Below the pieces are notes generated by a model. That model worked only from the letters and a program-made list of their open reading frames with translations, searched no databases and had not been told where the DNA came from. Positions 59,657-64,000 of a stretch of 64,000 nt of DNA are shown one piece after another. Location: the NCBI RefSeq assembly GCF_029962835.1, contig NC_080573.1, positions 39,983,001 to 40,047,000 on the forward strand, read 5' to 3'. The translations under genes and the position numbers were made by a program. Origin of the DNA: Magnolia sinica (taxonomy: Eukaryota; Streptophyta; Magnoliopsida; Magnoliales; Magnoliaceae). Numbering within the stretch: position 1 is the first letter of the stretch; every line of letters starts with the position of its first letter.

Positions 59657-60660
59657 AACTACAAGAAAGAGGGTTTTTAGCGATGAAACTTTTAGCGATG
59701 AAACTTTTTTTCGTCGCTAAAAGTGACTTTTAGCGACGAAATAAATTTTCGTCGCTGAAAGAGTACCTTTAGCGACGAGACTTTTAGCGACGAAAGTTTT
59801 CATAGCTAAAAATCGTGGATGAGACTTTTAGCGACGAAAATATTCATCGCTATAGGCTCAAAACATTTTTTGGACGATTACTTTTAGCTACGAAACTTTT
59901 CGTAGCTAAAAATCGTGTATGGGATTTTTAGCGACGAAACAGTTCGTCGCTAAAAGTAATTTTTCGCTTTAAAATTTTTTTCCAGCTAAGAGTTTTAGCA
60001 ACGAATATTTTCGTCGCTACAACTTTCGTCGCTAAAAGTATTGTGTATACAAGTTTGAAAATTTTGGCCCGACTTTTAGCGACGAACCAAAACCGTCGCT
60101 AATAATTTTTTTAGCGACAAAGTTTCGTTGCTAAAAGTAATTTTCAAAAGAGTTTTAGTGACGAATACATTCGGGGCCAACAATCGAAAGTCTACTTTTA
60201 ACGACGAAAACTTTCGTAACTAAAAGTGTTGTGTATTCCGCTTTGAAAATTTTGGCCCTGACTTTTAGCGACGAACCAAGACCGTCGCTAATAATTTTCC
60301 TGCTTTCAAAAAAAATTTCCCGCTAAGAGTTTTAGCAACGAATATTTTCGTTGCTAAAAAAGTTGTGCATTTATCTTGGCCCTGACTTTTGGCGACGAAC
60401 CATTAAGATTTTTAGCGACGAAAAGTTGTGTCGCTAAAAGTAATTTCCTGCTTTTTAAAAAATGTTCCCTCTAAGAGTTTTAGCAACAAATATTTTCATA
60501 GCTAAAAAACAGAAATTTACTTTTAGCGACGAAAATTGTATTTCAGTTAGTTTACTTTTGGCCCTGACTTTTAACGACAAACCAAAACCGTCGCTAATAA
60601 TATTTTTAGCGACGAAAATGTTTGTCGCTAAAAGTAATGTTGCTTTTGAAGAAAATATAG
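59657..60660 (+). mobile_element. CACTA transposon end with subterminal repeats
   Basis: It starts AACTACAAGAAA, one base from the standard plant CACTA terminus CACTACAAGAAA. It then carries over 20 copies of TTTTAGCGACGAAA and its reverse complement TTTCGTCGCTAAAA over 1 kb. Subterminal arrays in both orientations bind the element's transposase and are typical of CACTA elements. No transposase gene and no matching right end (TTTCTTGTAGTG) are visible, so it is truncated or non-autonomous with a lost end. Confidence 0.75.
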
Positions 60661-61331
60661 GAAATTTGAAATTTTTGAGAAAAAAATTATAATATGAGAA
60701 TTTTTTTGAGATTTTGAAAATTAAAATTCTAAATTTGTATTTTAATTTTTTTTGAAATATTTTATAATAAAAATGATATTTTATTAAAAGAGTAAAAAAA
60801 TATACATTTTGGAAAAAATGTTATTTTTAAATGTAAATTAAAATTTATCTGTGAAAAATAAAATTACTAAATTATTAGGGAGATCCACTAATTGAACCTT
60901 TAATCAACTCTTTTTGGACAATTTAATCAGTTTAGATTGAACAGTAAATAACTTCAGATGTTTAAATCAAATTCACCAATTTCTCCCAAATTGGATCACC
61001 TGACCTCAAATTTTGAAATCAAACGTTCAAATCCTTGATTTTGTTGGAAAAACATGAAGAATCAAGCATTTCTCACCTATTGGCACTAATTTGGTACGAT
61101 TTGAACAAAAAAATGGAGCAAAATGCAAAAATATGACAATGTTTGAGAAAAACTTTGACAATGTTTGAGAAAAACTTTGAAAACAAAATGATGCTTTTGG
61201 AAAAAAAAAAATCAAAATTATGAAATTTTTGAGGAGAAAAATTAAAATATGAGAAAATTTTTGAGATTTTGAAAATAAAAATTCAGAATTTGTATTTTTA
61301 TTTTTATTTTTTGAAATATATTATAATAAAA
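60661..61331. repeat. AT-rich block with two ~115-bp direct copies
   Basis: 60662-60775 and 61210-61331 share 'gaaatttttgag.aaaaatta.aatatgaga..tttttgagattttgaaaa' followed by similar text, about 545 bp apart. A 22-bp unit 'gacaatgtttgagaaaaacttt' is repeated in tandem at 61136-61180. No gene is seen. Confidence 0.65.
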
Positions 61332-63200
61332 CATCATGGTGATCCATGGGTTTGCCATATCCCGAGACAAATTCATCGGGTTTGTTTGGCTTGTTTGGCA
61401 TATCATGGGATTTTACCATCCCATCCCTCCTAATCCCTCTTAATCTGCTTGGCCAAACAGGCCCTGAATGTATTTGGTCTATCCATGTCATCCATCCGTT
61501 TTTCTGTCTAATTTAAGGAGTTGAGCCCAAAAGATCAAGTGGATTATATCACTGGAAACAATGGGGATAATAATTTCCACCGTAAAAACCTTTCTAGGCC
61601 CCACAGTGATGTTTATTTGTCATCCAACCTGTTCATAAGATCATACAGGCATAGATGAAGTTAAAACACAAATATAAGCTTGATCCAAAACTTCTAGGGC
61701 TCCCAAGAATTTTTCAACTGTAGATATTCAATTCAATTGTATCCTGTTATGTGGTCCTTATGAACATTGGATATGCCTCATTTTTAGTCTCAATCTGAAA
61801 ATTTATCTGTTAAAATTAATGGATGGAGAGGATAAAATACATAAATTATGGTGGACCTCACAGAGTACTCGTAGTGAGTTACTCACTACGCAATCCGCTT
61901 CAATGGTAATAAGCTATATGGGCCCATAAAAGAGTTCAAAAATCAGGCAAATCTAGAATTCAAGTGGGCCACACGTCAGACAAAACAGACGGGATGGAAC
62001 ATCCACCATTGGAAACTTGGTAGGACATCGGGATGATATTTGTGCCCATGGTTTTATTCGTGTGGTGATAACCTTATTAACGGTTGAGATGGTGTATAAA
62101 TATCATAATGGGTTCTAGGAAGTCTCAATGGTGGACGTTTCCATTCTCAGTATTTCACTCGGAGTGGCCTAGCTTAGTTTTGAATCTGCCCGATTTTTAG
62201 ACCCTGTCCCATTATGAGCTTGAGAAAATCATGAACAAAGTGGTTTTGTTACTGCATTTCTGTGGGCCCACATAGCTTCTGGTCACAAGAACTTTCCATG
62301 ATGCATTTCGTCATCCATCCCTTAGCATGCATTTTGCAGTGAGGATTTTAACAACTCACGATGCCCCTTATTAGCATACATTGTTGGGATGGGTTTTCAA
62401 TCCGTTTTGCTTCCTAAACTATGATTTTCCCTGTTTTTGTTATAATCATGCCATAGATGCTATGGCAGCAATGCTTCATTGTTAATCCTAACCTATCATG
62501 CATGGATTCGAATATGAGCCATTTGATCTTTAGTTCTCAATGTTCTAAATTTTCTGTCCTAGACAATCATTAGTTCAGCGAATGCTTCTTAGTATAGACC
62601 AGAATATGAACAGTTTATTTCATCATCTAAGATGTATTTCGAGTTCTAAACCCATCCTCGATGGCTATGGTATGGTGGGCACCATTCTCTATCAAAACCC
62701 TTATAGCGACTGACGCAGGTATGGACGTGATGAGGTCGATCACTGTCTTCCTCAAAGTGGATAATTATTCCAATTCCACGGAGCTTTTCTATATTCTTCA
62801 TAAAGATTCCTCGAATCCACGAGAAAAAATAGAAATAAATTGTAGTAAATTTAAAAATAGCTTAATTGATGATAAAAAAACGGAATTATATGGGTTTTTA
62901 ATTGTCACTTGCACAAATATGATTCTTTATAATTATAAGTAAACCATGATAATCCTAACAAATGGATGAATCGAAATGTTGATTGGACCTATTTTTGCGT
63001 AAATGATCTTGACCGTCCATTTTTAATTCCATTTACTGAATGGTCAAATTTACTAAATCAGTGTGATATTTTCATGATAGTTCATGAAATATTTTCATGG
63101 ATTAGACCTGATGAACCGTATTGATCAATGGTTTGGAGCGTCTAGGTTCTGAATAAAAATGGGAGCACTATAACTAATTGATCAGCTGTCTTCCGCCATT
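61332..63200. repeat. Spacer with dispersed repeat copies
   Basis: 61490-61910 is a copy of the dispersed repeat in reverse orientation compared with 36105-36720 ('cagtgatgtttatttgtcatccaacctgttcata'), and 61910-62300 looks like a further piece. 62300-63200 shows no recognised gene. The open frame 62661-62942 matches nothing I know. Confidence 0.45.
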
Positions 63201-63344
63201 TGGCAACCGAGAGAGAGAGAGAGAGAGCGAGAGAGCGTCTTTAAAGAACGGCAAAGAGTAGAGAAGCGGGGACGTTATTATTTCCTTTCCACTGTCCATC
63301 TCCGTTCTACATTATATAGGGGTTTTTATTCACTCTCTCCCTGC
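63201..63344 (+). promoter_or_regulatory. Promoter of a host gene with TATA box
   Basis: A (GA)n tract (63209-63230) lies 80-100 bp upstream of TTATATAGGGG (TATA at 63313-63320). A C/T-rich leader (CACTCTCTCCCTGCG) follows where a start site about 30 bp downstream would fall. This is the usual layout of a broadly expressed plant gene promoter. Confidence 0.55.
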
Positions 63345-63424
63345 GATTTCAGATCTGGATTTCTAGGGCTTCGTCTCGCAAGATCCAGATCTTTTGATCG
63401 TCTTCCGTGGCTCTGCTGTTGCAG
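63345..63424 (+). other. Putative 5' leader exon
   Basis: From the predicted start region to the donor site TTGCAG|GTATGC (63424/63425). It has no ATG, has a pyrimidine-rich beginning and contains 'agatctggatttctagggcttcg', a composition typical of plant leader exons followed by a leader intron. The protein it serves lies outside the window. Confidence 0.5.
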
Positions 63425-64000
63425 GTATGCTGCCAGTATTCTTCTAGGGTTTACGCTCTACGGTTTGTGCTGAGAATTTTTTTTATTTGATAATGATTTG
63501 ATTACGATCTGAGCTTTGGATGCTGCTGCTTCGTTCTGCGTTAGGAGATGTAGTGTTACATCAGAAGGTTTTCTGCTTTTGATTTTGTGTTTTGTTGATT
63601 TTGGATGGAATTTGTATTTGAAGCTCTGGAAGTGCATTTTTGAGCTTCGATTTACACTGATTTTCGATCTCGTTTTAGTTCTCCAGCTTGTCAGATTTTA
63701 CAAATTCGTTTCGGTAATTTGTTGAGTTTTGGATGGAAACTGTATCTGGAGCTCTGGAAATGCGATTTTGAGCTATGATTTTGGGCGTTTCATGTTGGCT
63801 TTGGGGAGAGTTTAGTTGAGGTTTGGATCCGGTGTTTGATCTAGTGATTGAGGATGGAGGATGAAATTGGAAGTGTTTCTTGTTCATTTTTAATTTCACA
63901 TAATTATTTGTGTGTGGATTTCAGCTCGAAATTGTATTTGAAGCTCTGAAAATGCCTGTTCAAACTTCCATTCATGGCTTTTTTTTGTTGTCCGGCGTTT
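63425..64000 (+). other. Putative leader intron with internal repeats (runs off window)
   Basis: T-rich sequence after the GTATGC donor. It holds three copies of a 35-45-bp motif 'ttgtatttgaagctctggaaatgc' at about 63611, 63739 and 63932. TTTCAG at 63920-63925 could be an acceptor, but the next repeat copy continues across it. Confidence 0.45.

Noticed and set aside
62661-62942. 93-residue frame, possibly organellar DNA
   Set aside because: I considered a plastid gene fragment but could match no part with certainty. Left unassigned; a search against plastid and mitochondrial genomes would decide.

Overview
The window looks like nuclear DNA of a flowering plant with a large, transposon-filled genome. 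It has AT-rich introns and spacers, plant-type LTR retrotransposons (Athila-like, Tekay-like and Copia), MULE, DUF1985/Ulp1 and CACTA DNA transposons, a tRNA-derived SINE, and a high-copy dispersed repeat rich in GGGCCCAC words. That repeat reminds me of magnoliid genomes, but the lineage is a weak inference. I see no bacterial-type operon, CRISPR array or rRNA gene. Almost all protein similarity belongs to broken mobile elements. The only candidate for an ordinary host gene is a promoter, leader exon and first intron at the right edge (about 63.2-64.0 kb).

Layout. 1-9.9 kb: the 3' end of an LTR, then a decayed Copia element (LTR, primer site, gag, pol) split by a complete ~3.2 kb solo LTR (2880-6038) and cut off by a second LTR fragment at 7465. 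9.9-33.9 kb: a Mutator-like (MULE) transposase gene on the minus strand, split in two by an Athila-like element (11337-33227, target duplication ATGAC). That element's pol holds a solo LTR of its own family (15753-24793). That LTR holds a 4.4 kb solo LTR (16144-23696, CATGC duplication), which in turn holds a 3.1 kb solo LTR (16924-20068, TATGC duplication). This makes five nested layers. A further solo LTR (26806-29736, AGAGG duplication) sits in the gag/protease junction of the Athila-like element.

33.9-53.7 kb: dispersed repeats, a SINE with 17-bp flanking duplications, and a DUF1985/coiled-coil/Ulp1 transposon gene with ~22-bp minisatellite arrays at both ends. Its coiled-coil region is split by a second Athila-like element (40155-51632). 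This element has an abnormal structure: LTR(+), gag-protease with most of pol deleted, LTR(+), a truncated tRNA-Glu copy that includes the CCA tail, then a third LTR in inverted orientation. I regard this inverted-LTR/tRNA junction as the most unusual object in the window. It looks like a fossil of aberrant tRNA-primed reverse transcription, and it creates a ~2.1 kb-armed inverted repeat with convergent promoters that could produce hairpin RNA.

53.8-61.3 kb: a Tekay-like chromovirus remnant on the minus strand (4.16 kb LTR plus the pol C-terminus), cut by a Copia LTR, which is cut in turn by a CACTA transposon end with dense TTTTAGCGACGAAA repeats. 61.3-63.2 kb: dispersed repeats. 63.2 kb to the end: the putative host-gene 5' end. 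Across elements, two promoter designs recur: clusters of CGA...TCG dyads just upstream of the TATA box (Athila-like and both Copia LTRs), and GA-rich tracts just downstream of it (the ~3 kb solo LTRs and the tRNA-junction element).
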